Shown piece by piece: positions 19,934 through 33,100 of a DNA stretch of 64,000 bases. The stretch is from Nostoc sp. TCL26-01. Lineage in GTDB: Bacteria > Cyanobacteriota > Cyanobacteriia > Cyanobacteriales > Nostocaceae. The notes beneath the pieces were generated by a model. The model ran no database searches. It was not told where the DNA came from and saw only the letters and a program-made list of their open reading frames with translations. Location: assembly GCF_013393945.1 (NCBI RefSeq), contig NZ_CP040297.1, positions 1,442,804 to 1,506,803 of the forward strand, given 5' to 3'. Position 1 is the stretch's first letter, and every line of letters begins with the position of its first letter. The position numbers and the translations under genes were made by a program.

Positions 19934-20698
19934 TTAAACTTTGTCTATAGCTCCCAACATTTGTAAGATTTTACCTGCATTATCTAAATCGCCAACCAAC
20001 CGCCGAATCGGTAGAGGCCAGACTTTAACCAGGGTGGGAGTTGCGGAAACTTGATCAATTTCTGCCTGTTCTGGATTAGTTAACACATCCACCACCTTCA
20101 TAGTATAAGGATATCCGAGCGATCGCTCCAACAATTCATGCAAATTTTGCAAAATACGTTCTGTATTGGCACTATGTCCAGCCACAAACAAACGCAAAAC
20201 ATAGGTTTTAAGTGGCGCTTTGGCAACTGTTTTGACTGGTGGATGATATTTTGTTATCTGTTCGGAAAGGTCTAAATTCACAATTAAGTCATGATCTTCC
20301 CATAATTGCGGAAATGCAGCACGATAGGTTCCTAAAACCATGCGATCGCACAAACCATCTTCCCACGGGGCTGGTTGCCAAACCAAATCACCCGTATTAA
20401 AAATAGCGTTGAGTATGACTTGATGTTTAAGCACTGCGGGATACGCTTCCGCAAAAGTTCTTACCTGCTGAGTTTGATGATCTAACCAGTGGTCAATAGT
20501 CGCTGTGTAACAAGGAACTAAAAAATGCGGTGGTTCTGGTAAATCCAAAATTTCCTGCAACGCACCACACAAATGAGAATGCCATCGACCCTGCTTATGA
20601 GGGTCGATGCAATAAATTAAATCACCTCCTGGTGTAAACAAGGCAATACCTTTATACAACCGAGGTATCGTTAAGTCATCTGGAGTAGTTTTAGTCAC
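19934..20698 (-). CDS. KaiB-domain protein with an extra N-terminal domain
   Basis: Residues of about 165-250 of this 254-residue protein are a clear KaiB-like thioredoxin-fold domain. YVLRLFVAGHSANTERIL matches the KaiB start, and VVDVLTNPEQAEIDQVSATP and TLVKVWPLPIRRLVGDL match the rest, including the cis-proline region ATPTL. True KaiB of the circadian clock is about 100 residues. Here a separate N-terminal domain of about 150 residues is present (IALFTPGGDLIYCIDPHKQG, LCGALQEIL), for which I know no function. The protein could bind a KaiC-like partner or act as a signalling module like the KaiB-like input domain of SasA. The start is a GTG at 20698. No kaiA or kaiC is nearby. Confidence 0.8.
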   Translation of the reverse strand: MTKTTPDDLTIPRLYKGIALFTPGGDLIYCIDPHKQGRWHSHLCGALQEILDLPEPPHFLVPCYTATIDHWLDHQTQQVRTFAEAYPAVLKHQVILNAIFNTGDLVWQPAPWEDGLCDRMVLGTYRAAFPQLWEDHDLIVNLDLSEQITKYHPPVKTVAKAPLKTYVLRLFVAGHSANTERILQNLHELLERSLGYPYTMKVVDVLTNPEQAEIDQVSATPTLVKVWPLPIRRLVGDLDNAGKILQMLGAIDKV

Positions 20699-21178
20699 AA
20701 AGGTTACAAAACTTAACAGTATGTTTGAGAAAAGTAAACAATTTTGCTTTTACCTTTCACTCTTTACTGTATGTGAACCACAACACACTGACCTACGGTA
20801 TGGTGTGGGCTTCCCAATTGATCGGGAATTGCCGCCAGAACCGAAGTTCTCCTGGTCTTGCATTCCTTCCAAAGGCAGGAGTCGTTCTAAGACTCATACT
20901 TTTTCTTGCAACCTGTACCTGTTAGCTTGGTTTTCGCTTATGGCAATGAGGGTCAAGATGACTCAAATATACCACGGAATTTGCTCCTTCCAACGCTCGT
21001 TCGCTATCATCCACCCCAGCGCTGTTCCAAGCTACGCTGAGAATTCGACTCTGGGGTGGAATCATCAACTCGCTGGCATTCATCTCATCGCTCCTCTCCG
21101 GTGAGCGATAGGCTGCTTGCTGTTTCAGCTAAAAACCTACAGTGTAAGTGAACCGTCACTTAGGTAGTTTACGTTTTG
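20699..21178. other. 480-bp gap with hairpins; possible relic of an IS200/IS605-type element
   Basis: No intact gene is seen. CCACCCCAG (21011-21019) pairs with CTGGGGTGG (21051-21059). On the minus strand the part from about 20880 to 20790 contains small hairpins (AGAAC TTCG GTTCT) followed by GGGAAGCCCACACC, which resembles the right ends of cyanobacterial TnpB-type elements. Reading frames here are broken by stops. The assignment is weak. Confidence 0.3.
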
Positions 21179-24100
21179 TTAACTAATCAAGTTGTTCTGA
21201 CTGAAATTATTCGCATTGAAGTTGTTGAGTGTGACTAAGGTACTAAAACTTGCACTTGTGCCAAAACCATCAGTGTCAATTTGGATCAGAGTATTTGCAC
21301 CAGACTGGATACCTCTGATGTAACCGTCAGTAATTGGCTTTGTACCTGTGTAGTTCAAGTTAGTCAAGAGTGTTTGCACTACTAAGACATCATCAGCACT
21401 GCTAAAGTCAGTAATAGTATCGATGCCTTCACCCAGGCTGGTAAAAACAAATTTATCATTGCCAGTACCACCAATTAAGCGATCGCTGCCAAAACCACCT
21501 ACCAGTATATCGTTACCACTACCACCAACAAGGGTATCAGTTCCAGTACCGCCATCAAGGGTATCATCACCTGTGCCACCACTGAGACTGTCATTACCTA
21601 TGCTACCTGTGAGGGTGTTATTGCCAGCGTTGCCTGTAATGGTGTTGTTGAGGCTATTGCCTGTACCGTCGATATTGGCTGTACCTGTGAGGGTGAGCTT
21701 TTCAACGTTATCACTTAAGGTGTAGCTCACTGAAGCCGTAATAGTATCTGTACCTTCGTTGGCATTTTCAGTCACGACATCTCCAACACTGTCAACAGTG
21801 TAGCTATCATCACCAAGTCCACCAATTAAGGTATCATTACCGACTCCACCACTGAGGCTGTCGTTACCTGCGCCACCGATGAGGGTGTTATTGCCAGCGT
21901 TGCCTGTAATGGTGTTGTTGAGGCTGTTCCCGATACCGTCTATATTGGCTGTGCCTGTGAGGGTAAGTTTTTCAACATTATCAGTCAAGGTGTAGGTAAC
22001 TGAAGCTGTGACGCTATCTGTGCCTTCGTTAGCGTTTTCCGTCACGACATCAGCCAAACTGTCAACGTTGTAACTATCATCGCCAACACCACCAATTAAG
22101 GTATCATCGCCTGTGCCACCGTTGAGGCTATCGTTGCCAGCACCACCGTTGAGTATATCGTTGCCAGCATTGCCACTGAGGCTGTCGTTACCTGCACCAC
22201 CGATGAGGGTGTTATTGCCAGCGTTGCCTGTAATGGTGTTGTTGAGGCTATTACCTGTACCGTCGATATTGGCTGTGCCTGTCAGGGTAAGTTTTTCTAC
22301 GTTGTCACTCAAGGTGTAGGTAATTGCAGCTGTGACGCTATCTGTACCTTCGTTGAGATTTTCAGTCACGACATCTGCAACACTGTCAACGTTGTAACTA
22401 TCATCACCTGTGCCACCAATTAGGGTATCATCGCCTGTGCCACCGTTGAGGCTGTCATTGCCAGCACCACCGTTGAGTATATCGTTGCCAACTCCACCAC
22501 TGAGGCTGTCGTTACCTGCCCCACCGATGAGGGTGTTATTGCCAGCGTTGCCTGTAATGGTGTTGTTGAGGCTATTACCTGTACCGTTGATATTGGCTGT
22601 GCCTGTGAGGGTAAGTTTTTCTACGTTGTCACTCAAGGTGTAGGTAACTGAAGCTGTGACGCTATCTGTACCTTCGTTGAGATTTTCAGTCACGACATCT
22701 GCAACACTGTCAACGTTGTAACTATCATCACCTGTGCCACCAATTAGGGTATCATCGCCTGTGCCACCGTTGAGGCTATCATTGCCAGCACCACCGTTAA
22801 GTATATCGTTGCCAGCCGCACCACTGAGGCTGTCGTTACCTGCGCCACCGATGAGGGTGTTATTACCAGAGTTGCCTGTAATGGTGTTGTTGAGACTATT
22901 GCCTGTACCGTTGATATTGTTTGTACCACTCAGGGTTAAGCGTTCAACGTGATTACTCAAGGTGTAGGTAACTGAAGCTGTGACGCTATCTGTGCCTTCG
23001 TTGGCGTTTTCCGTAACGACATCTGCAACACTGTCAACTATATAAGTATCGTTGCCCAGTCCTCCCGATAAAGTATCGTCACCTGCTTTGCCATCGAGGG
23101 TATTATTGCCACTGTTACCTGTAATTTGGTTGTTGAGGTCATTACCTATGGCGGAGAGGTTGCTTGTGCCTGTTAAAACTAGATTTTCAACATGATTAGA
23201 CAAGGTGTAGCTGATTGAGGAACGAACGGTATCTATTCCTTCGTTAGCATTTTCCACTGTCTTGTCTGCACTATTATCGACGATGTAAATGTCATCGCCT
23301 AAACCTCCAGTCATGGTATCTTTGCCAGTACCACCATCAAGGATGTCGTTGCCGGCTAAACCAAACAGTTGATCGTTGCCACCTAAGCCGTTGATTTGGT
23401 CATCGTTGGCTGTGCCTTGGAGGATATCATTACCAGGTGTACCCGTTTGATCATTGATATTGTTAATGGCGATCGCTATTTGTTTGGCATAGCTCAAGCC
23501 ATCTTGGTCGGTGGTTTGGACGCGGATGCTATAGCTGGTCTTGGTTTCGTAGTCGAAGACAGCATTGGCTTTGAGTTGATTACCTTCTATGGTGAACAGA
23601 CTGTTATCTGTATCGCCTGCACCAGTGACTAGACTGTAGGTAAAGGTTTGGGCTGTTTTGGGTGCGTCGGGGTCGGTGGTGGTGAAATTACCAATCGCTG
23701 TACCAATCGCTTTATTTTCATCAATGTTAGCGGCGCTGATCACTAGATCTGTGGGTGCTTCATTGATATTGTTAATAGCGATCGCTAAGACTTTCTCATA
23801 GCTCAAACCACCTTGGTCTTTAGTTTGGACGCGGATGCTGTAACTGTCTTTGGTTTCATAATCCGGTACAATTGCCAGTCTCAGTTCATTACCGACAATT
23901 GTGAAGGCGGTGTTATCATTATCACCTGTACCTTGAACAAGGGTATAAGTGAAAGTATTATTGGGGTCTGGGTCGGTGCTGGTGAATGTGCCAATTACAG
24001 TGGCGATCGCTTGATTTTCATTCACACTACTAGCACTCAAACTCAAGTCTGTGGGTGCATTACCGGATGCGGGGTTACTCAAGTTCCAACCAATGACATC

Positions 24101-27100
24101 TAACGCTCGTAAATCCAAGGTCGAAATCTGTAGCCCTGCCCCTGTCTCCGTTGTGGGGTTCATCAGTCCTAAGTTCAGACCGTCTTTCCAATGGCTTGGT
24201 TGATAGCCATCGCCATAGGTGCGTCCAGTGGCAAAGCTGGCAATTTTGGTCGCACCACCATTCAAGGAGAAGTATTTATCTGTATTGTTGGCTGTCCAGT
24301 CGATTGTGCCTGCACCGTAGCCATAACTGATGGTGGAGAAGCGGAACAGATCCAAGGTGGAGACGAAAGTTAATTTATCGTCGGTGGTGGGGGGGTTGGT
24401 ATCTAGCACATCCACGCCGCTATCAAAGCCGAGGGCATGAGCAAATTCGTGAGTTGCCATCCCCACAAAATCAAAAGCTCCTTCACTGATGCCATTGCTG
24501 GGGTCGAAATCCCAATTTACCACCGCATTGCTGTTAAAGATGATTGTGGCATCTGGATTGGCGTTATCGGCAGCAATTAATCCTAGCGCTTTGGCGTTGG
24601 CTCGGTTCAACCGCACAGTTGTGTTGTTAGCATCACCATCATTATCGAGGTAAGAGGTAGGACTGGCACTGCCATAAGGACTATTGGTGGTGCGGTTGAG
24701 TAACAAATTGAGGGCGTTACCGGTGGGTAAATTAGCGATCGCTAAACTATCATCTGCACTACTTCCCTTAGCAATTAAGGCGTTGCGGACTTCTGTGTAA
24801 GTGAAGTTATTCCGCAGGGAACTAGTTTGACCAACTGTAGCCGTACCCATATCGCGGAAGGCGATGTTGAGGTTGAGGGTGACATCATTATTTAACAGTG
24901 TGGCCCAACGGTTAGCGGCTTGGGTAAAGGCAGCGACCACTTGAGCAGACATCCCCGCATCGGCGGTGAGGTTGAGCTTGAGATTGGTATCGTTGTCTAC
25001 GATGGTGGCGATCGCACTACTCACACTACCCAAAGCCGCGCCGCCTGTGGGGTTGCTCAGGCTGAGGTTAAAGGTTTCGATGCCTTCAGCGATCGCATCA
25101 TCTGTGACGGGGATGGCGATGGTTTTGCTGGTTTCGTTGGCAGCAAAGTTGACGGTGATGTCACTGTTGTCAAAATCGCTGTTGCCTGTGGCTGTACCAT
25201 TGGTAAAAGTCAAGGTAGCGCTGACGGCGTTGGCAGTACTGCCTGTGCGGACTAGCTGAATGTAATTTGTTGCCCCTTCCCCTAAACGGAAACTGGTATC
25301 TGCAAAGGCAATCTGGCTAGTGTCATCCACAATTGTCAAGCTTGCTGTGGTTTGGCTACCCAAGGTAGCGCCACCTGTGACATTACCCAAAGCCAGTGTC
25401 AGAGTTTCTGCCCCTTCAATTAAATTGTCAGCATTAATGGGTAGGTTGACAATTTTGCTTTGTTCCCCATTGGCAAAGGTGACAACTAGCGGTTGGTTGT
25501 TGAAGTCTATCCCAGGCGCAAATGGTTGATTGCCACCGATCGCACTGCCATTGCTGGGGGTCAAGGTAACGCTAACTTCGCCAAAACTACCACCTGTACG
25601 GGTGAGGGTGACAGCAGCGATCGCTCCGCCACTTTCGTTAACTTGGAATTGGGTTTGACTAAAGGCAATTTCCCCAGCAGTTCCCAAGACAATTGAGGCT
25701 TGGGGTGTCGATTCTAAAGTCGGGGCATCGGGATCAACTAGCCCTTCACAACGGTAACAGAACAACGATTGGGCATTATCTTTGCCCACCGCAATAAAGT
25801 TGTATTTGCTACCCAAATCACCAGTAATTGTCACCTCAGTTTGGGTGGTTTTACCCAACAGCAATTCGTAAGCACCATCATTCACTGACATATAAATGTC
25901 GTAGTAAGCCAGACCAGAACCACCTGCGTTATCACTACCGCCCCAATTGACAGTGAAGGTATCGCCGACAACATTGGCGGGTAGGGGTTGAATTGTGGCT
26001 GTGGGTTTGATGGCATCAATTGTGTTGAAAATCGCCGGAGTCTTAATCGGTTCGTTGTTGTCAAAGATGATTTCCGCTTCCGCATCAATCCGCGCCCCGT
26101 GGGTGACATTCCGCTTGGACTTGATACTGTAGGCAACATACCCTTCACCCCGACCTTTATCTTCGGCGGTTGTGCCATTGGGGGGGAGGAAGCCGAGGAG
26201 AGGATCGGTCGGTAGAGAACCTGTTGCAGGGTCAATAGCTCGCAGTTCCCAAGAAGCAATACCTGTGGTGATGTCGATGAAGGCGGTAAAGTCCACATAC
26301 ACACCGTATTGTTCTCGGACATCCAGCCGTTCGCTGTAGAAGGATCGGTTTTCGGGAATCTCAACGATGATATCGCCCCAGCTAAATGACTCCAAACGGA
26401 AGGAACGCCAATCTAAATCAGGATCTAATTGCTGTGTCACCGTCACTAGTTTGGCGGGTGCGGTGGCTGTCGCCATGTTCTCGAAGCGGATGGTATAACC
26501 GAAGGGTTCAGTTGGTGTGACCCAGTTTTCCGCACCAAAACCCACAGGGCCTAAGATATCGTTGGGATCAGCCGATCGCAATCTGGGTGGATTGTATGGC
26601 GGTTCGCAACCTTCCGGGGGTGGAGCAAAGCGGTCTTCACCCAACAGGGAAATGACATCACTGGGATTTTCGCTGAGGTTAGATCCTTGACCGCCTGCGA
26701 GGACTGGTGTAAACAGGCTGGGGGTTGTCCACTGCCCGGTAGCATTATCGAGCAAGCTGTAGAAGAGAACTTCTTCCGACTCGGTGCTACCCTGGACTGG
26801 TTGCAATTGGCTCCAGAATATGCTGGTTTGAGAACCCAGTTGCCCGACACTTGGGGCAGCGAGATTACCAGTAGCGATCGCTGTTGGTGTTGTCCAGCTT
26901 GTACCATTCCAGAAGGCAGTTTGTAAGGTGGTGACAGTACCGTTGGTATTTGTCCAAGTGGCGATCGTTTTGCCATCACTGGTTTGTCCCAGTTTCACTC
27001 CTTGATCAATGCCGTTGAGGTTGGCCAGACGGACGGGAGCGCTCCAATTGCCTGCTGCATCGACGGTGGCATAGAACAGATTAGTGGAGTTAGCTACTGC

Positions 27101-30100
27101 TTGAGTTAAAGCTGCTACTTCTTCAATACTGTCGATGGTGGAGGGGTCTTGCGGCAGCACAAAAGCGGTTTCATCTGCCATTGACCACAGCGCCAAGGGA
27201 CGACCGTTAGCGGCTGTGCTAATATCCAGACCGCGCAACATAGCATTGCGAACTAAGGTGACGGGATCACTCCAGTTAGTCCCATCAAAGGTGGCGACTG
27301 TCACTGCTTCACCAGCGCCTGCGTTCACATCATAGAACTGCTTCGACCAAGCCGTGTAAGTTAAGCCATTCTGCCCTTTGGTTAAAACAGCACTACTATC
27401 GTTGTAGACATCCGAGCCAACCCCCGATAAGATCGCATTGCTGCCATAAATCGTAGTTGTTCCTATCGTCGGCTGACTGCTGGCGGCGGTGAGGGGAGTT
27501 GACCAAACATCCCAGACGGCGTTGCAATCGGGGAAAGAAATAAACCCTTCAATGCCGGCAGAAAGAATAATCGGTTCAAACTTGATTGGCCCTAGAGAAA
27601 ACTGACCAACTTTCAATTCAGCTACGGCTCTAGCACCAACCCGTCCCGTAATTCTTCCTACTCTGGCAGTCTCAGATGAACCTGTAGTCAAAGAAAGGGA
27701 ACCAGTGACACCACCAGTCAGTTTGAACTCAAAGAACGTCGGGGGTTTGGCAGACCACAGACCATTGGTTGTACCAAACTTCAGTTTGCCGTAGATCCCA
27801 GCATTGACATTTACCCCCCAATTTTCGCGCCAACCTGTAGGACTTTGCAGATTTACTCGGTTGACACCACCACCACCGTTGATACCAGTTTCGAGATCGC
27901 CGCCAAACCAACTGACCACACTCTGTGCAGCCCTTAGCACGTTAGCAACTGGCCCCAAGAAGGAAGGAACTACGGTTGTTTCAAAGCCTAAGTTACCCCC
28001 AGCTTGGCTGCGCTTTTGGGTCATACCGACAGTTTTCTTGTAGACTGCTCCATAGCTGCCGCCACCGCTTGCCGTGACCTTAAACTCACCCTTGCCTTTG
28101 GGGTCTCTAACATTACCAATGTTCCCCTTGTTACTCACGTCTATACGACCACTCCAACCTCCTTGAATCACGGTTTGATCGCAACTGGTGACGCTGCTAC
28201 CAGAGTACTGACCGGAAATTTTAATATGTGTAACGGGAATAAAGCGTCCTAAAGCATCAGGAAGGTTAATTTCTGCTCCCGCCGCATAAGACCAGGAAAT
28301 ACTACCGTTTTGTCCAGATCCAATGTCCCAGGTAATTGTATCGCCACTAAGATTGCGCTGTTGATAGTACAAATCAGTATCGTCGTTTTCCACATTGCCG
28401 TCATATTGCTGATAGACAAAAAATGGATTACCTGCACTATCTACTAACAAGGTTGGTGCAGCCCCGACGACGTTATCGTTCTGAGTAACCGCTATCTGAT
28501 TTGACCATTCATAACCGCCACCTGCTTTGACTCGACCCAGGGCGTAGAAAACTTCTGTATCACCGTTTACAGGGTTGTTGGGGTCATCGGTGCGTTCATC
28601 CCAAGTGACAATCAAGCCGGCATTGCCACCCAACAAAGCGGAGGAAGCTTGGACTTTGTATGTTCCGGCAGGTTGAGCCGCAGAGATGGGCGCAGCATCA
28701 ATCCACTGTGAACCATTAAAGTAACTGTGCCAGAGTTGATTGTCCTCAACCCAGAACACATGAGAGACACCATTGGCATCACGCACCAAGGAAACTTGCT
28801 TTTGCCCGACTTGGCGATCGGCGATAAAATCAGGGTTGCTTGGTTGATAGGTTTGAATATCTAAGTTGTTTTGATTTTGTCCAGATGCAACCGTAAAGCC
28901 GTAGGACAAGTGGCCAGGGGTGAGGTCGGTTAAACCATCGGTAGTAGGTAGGAAAGTCAAGCTGAGATTGCTGCCTCCCTGGGTGACTTCATAGTTCCCA
29001 GCTTCCAATCCTTGAAAGGTGAAGCGTCCATTCAAATCGGTAATAATATCGGTGCTGTTCTGCACTCCCACACGAGTGCCATCTGCCAATACCCGCACTA
29101 CATCTAAACGAACTTCTTGTAAGGGAGTGCCATCGGGGCCAAGTAAGCGACCGGAAATTGTAGATTTGGGTTGGAAGTTATACACACCCGCCTGATCACT
29201 ATACCAGCGACTAAATAAATCTTGGACATCGGTGATGGGATTGCTAGTACCACTGTAGGCGGTGGAAAGTTCTGTTACCAGTTCCACATAATCGCCCCAG
29301 GTGTTACCTATACCGGATTGTTTTGCCTGCCAGAAGTTCTGCCAATCGGTGTTTGTAACGCTGGTGGGCTTGGCGGTGTCGCGCAACATTGTCCAATCGC
29401 TAGCACTAATGGCGGTACTGTCGTAGCGGCTGATGGGAACAACTTCTAAGCCGGCGGATTCATCGCCACCGAGATGGGTGTAAAACACGGGTAAGGTGTA
29501 GCTTTCCCCAGGACGTAGTTGGGTTAAGCCTAAATCCCGTCCTGCGCCTAGTAACTGTAGTGTCTGTCCGGCTGCTTCACTGGCGTTGTAGCGGGGGGTG
29601 TAACCGATCGCTGCATTATTATTGACCGTACGTACCAAGAGTAATGGGGCGGTGATGTCGCTATCACCAGCGTTTCCATAAGCAATATTAATCGGATATT
29701 TCTGTCCTGCCCAAACTGCCCGTGGCCCGGTGATGTTGGTGCTAAAGTCATCGATTAAATCACCTTGCTGTACTTGGATAGCGTTGGCCAGGGTGACGAT
29801 TTCACTGCCTTGGGTGGCGCGCAGGCTGTAGCTACCAATGGCTTTATCTGTCAGGTTGAAGGTGGCAAAGGCGGTTGTGGTGTTTTGGGTGCGGGATGTG
29901 GTTTGAGCGATCGCATTTCCTTGACTATCGATTAGTTCAAAGGTGGTGTTGCTGCCGAATTTCGCCCCATCAATTTTAATTGTGGCGATACCATCGTTAC
30001 CCACAACATCAGAGGACACATCAAATACTGAGAAAGGAATTTCGGTGGCGGTGAGGGTGTAATTGGGTGTGGCTGTGGCGGTGTTGCCGTAAGCCAAGAT

Positions 30101-33100
30101 GTAGTAAGTGCCGGTTTGGGTGGCAGGGAGAACAAAATCTGGGTCTGGGGTGAAGGGTTCGTTGTCGGTGACATCAAATTGTCCACGGGTGGGCATTTCG
30201 CCGTAGCGCACATATACCTGATTGGTGCTGGTATTATCGGCGCTGTCGAAGTGGAGGCGAATCGCTTGCCCGGCGGTGGCTTGGAGTTTGTAGTATGTGG
30301 CTTGTCCTGCGCCCAAAGTACCGGAGACTGTACCACCGATGTTTAAAACTGGGACATCAACATTAATTCGTCCCAAGGAGGTGACGGTATTGTTGGTTTT
30401 GTTGGATTCTGGGGCTTGGTTGCGGGAATCACTGCGAATCAGGGCATAATAATTGCCTGGAACTACTCCCGGTAAGTTGCTGGTGACGCTGCCGTTGTAA
30501 GTTGCCCCGGAAGCTAAATCACCACTGCGGGTATAAGTTCCCACTGCCAAATCGTTGACATCCCACACTGTGTCTTGGGAAAGATACACTGTATCTGACC
30601 AAGAACCGATCGCTGCTGAACTGCCAATATTCTCAACTGTGTAACCAATTGTCAGGGGTTGCCCGACGACACCGCTAGTTGGTAGGGTGATGCTGTTAGC
30701 CACTGGTCGGAGATCGGAAGGTGGCGGGATGATGACTTGCGTAGGAGTAGCACTTAAGCTGAAGTTATTTGTTTCGTTTGTCCGTTCTTCGACGGTGTTG
30801 TTGACATCCGTCACCACAAAGACGTAATAATTACCAGCCAGACCACGCGGTACATTTAATATCTGACTACCGTTGTAGACAGCGCCCACGCCTAAATTAC
30901 CTGTATAGTTGCGTCCTCCCAAGTAGGTGTCGGTGTAGCGGTCAAATACTTGATCGGCGGAGAAGTAAAAGCTATCTGTCCAGGTGCGATCGCCTGTGGC
31001 TGCTGCGCCTAAATTCTTCACTTGCCAGTTGAGGGCGAAGGTTTGACCACTGATAGCGCTAATCGGTGCGGTGACTTGGGTAACTTGTAAATCGGCAACG
31101 GGGGACAGGATGATGGTGGTGGTTGGTGAGGCGATCGCTGTATTATTGGTTTCTGATATCTCGATGACTCGATTGGATGGTTCCCCGTAACGGCTGGTGT
31201 TGTCGGTACGGACGATGACGTTATAGTTACCTTGCAGGTTGATTGGCAATCCAAAGGATGTAGTGACTGTGTAAGTATCATTGGCTGCTAGTATGCCACC
31301 ACGCCGGACTGAACCTAAGAATAAATCGCCACTGTTAATGGTGGTGTCGGCTGATAAATATACTTCGTCATACCAGTAATCCACATTGGTAGCGCCAGCA
31401 CCGATATTTTTCACTGTCCAACTCACCGCCAAGGGATTACCCGAACTGGCACTACTCGCGGCACTGGCTGCTATGACTGCCAAATCTGGTGTTTGCCGAT
31501 TTACTAAGAAACTGGCACTATTGACGTTATTCGTGTTCAGGCTTTCGTAAACTACATTATCTGCATCGGTGGTGACAAAGAGATTGTAGGTTCCCGTATT
31601 CAAAACGAAGGGAATTAACACATCTTCTGTGCGGGTGTATGTCCCATTAACTCCCAAGCTACCCGTCCGTTCAAATGTCGCCAGTAACACATCATCTGCA
31701 TCACCCAATGTGGTATTTACGGAAGCGACTAGGCGATCGCGCCATTGAGAAACGGGGGTAGCACCAGCGCCAATATTCCGTACTGTCCAGCTTAACCGGG
31801 CTGTACTACCAGCGTTAGCGGCAACTTGTGGTGTTGTCACTTCACTGACTATCAAGTCAGCCGAACGAGATAAAACGTTGATGGGGGTTGTGGAAGCCAA
31901 GACGTTTGGTAAAGCAACGTTGCTTCCCTGCACCACATCCACGTCATCTTGCTCAAACAGGCGATTGTAAGCATCAGCCAGAACAATCAGGTAATAGTTG
32001 CCTTCTGCCAAATCATTGGGGACTTGGAAGGTGGTATTAATGTCGTAGCTGCCTTGGGTATCCAAAATTCCCTGGCGGTTGACTGTACCTAAAGCAATGG
32101 CAGTGCTACTGTTGAATGCTGCTGTCGGTGAGAGGTAAACGGCATCAGTCCATTGGGAAGTACTACCGGGGGTAGCTGTCAAACCTTCATTCACCACTCG
32201 GTAACGGACTGTCAGCAGTTGCCCGGCGACAATGTTTGCCGGTACTGTAATGTTATCTACTACTAAGTCGGGGGGTGGTGTTAGTAGCACTGTTGAGGGG
32301 GTGGGGCCAGCATCGTTAAGATCGGCATCCAAAACTAGGGTGTTATTGTTCTCAAAGGCGCTTTCAAATACCTGATTATTCCGATCTGTCCGCACGGCAA
32401 AGAAATAATTTCCCCACTTACCAATGGGTAAGTTGACAGTTTGGGTTCTGTCGTAAAATGCGCCTGGTGCTAGACTACCTTGACGTTGGTAAGTCCCTAA
32501 AACAAATAACTCCCCTGTACCGTCAGCATTCTCTGTCATGATGATTTCATCATTCCAGCGTGTTTGATCTGGCGGTGTGGCCCCCGTACCTGTGTTAGTC
32601 ACGCGCCAAGTAATTGTGGCTTGCTGTCCAGAGAAAGGACGGGTGGGGGCTAGGGTGATGTTGGTGACGCGGAGATCGGCGGGGGGAGTGAGTTCTACGT
32701 TGGTGATGGTGCTGGCGCTGAGTGTGTTATCGCCATCATTGGGGTATTCATTCACGTTTCCGTAGGCATCAGTACGGATAATAAATCGCCAATCACCACT
32801 GATATCACGGGGTAGGGCAACGTTGAGGCGGCTGGTATAGCTTTCGTTGATGCCTAAATATGTGGGGTTGGTGACGCTACCGAGGAAATAGTCACCTTGG
32901 GTATCCAGTACTGAGTCACGAGACAGCCAGACATCATCCCGCCAGTAGGGAGAATTGGTAGCGGCATTACCTTGGTTCTTGACCGTCCAGACGACTTCTG
33001 TACCTAAACCGGAGAAAGCCAAGGTAGGGGGTGTAATACTTGATACTACCAAGTTGGGGAAGTTATCTAACTGCACCGTCAAGGGTTGGGAAGCGATCGC

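Noticed and set aside
20721..21104. 127-codon plus-strand open frame between the KaiB-domain and giant genes
   Set aside because: Composition is unlike a protein (scattered Cys and Pro, no domain, no ribosome binding site) and it lies over hairpin-rich DNA.
21423..25700. Several proline- and valine-rich plus-strand frames opposite the RTX and protease parts of the giant gene
   Set aside because: They repeat every 324 bp only because the minus-strand repeats do, and they have no start signals.
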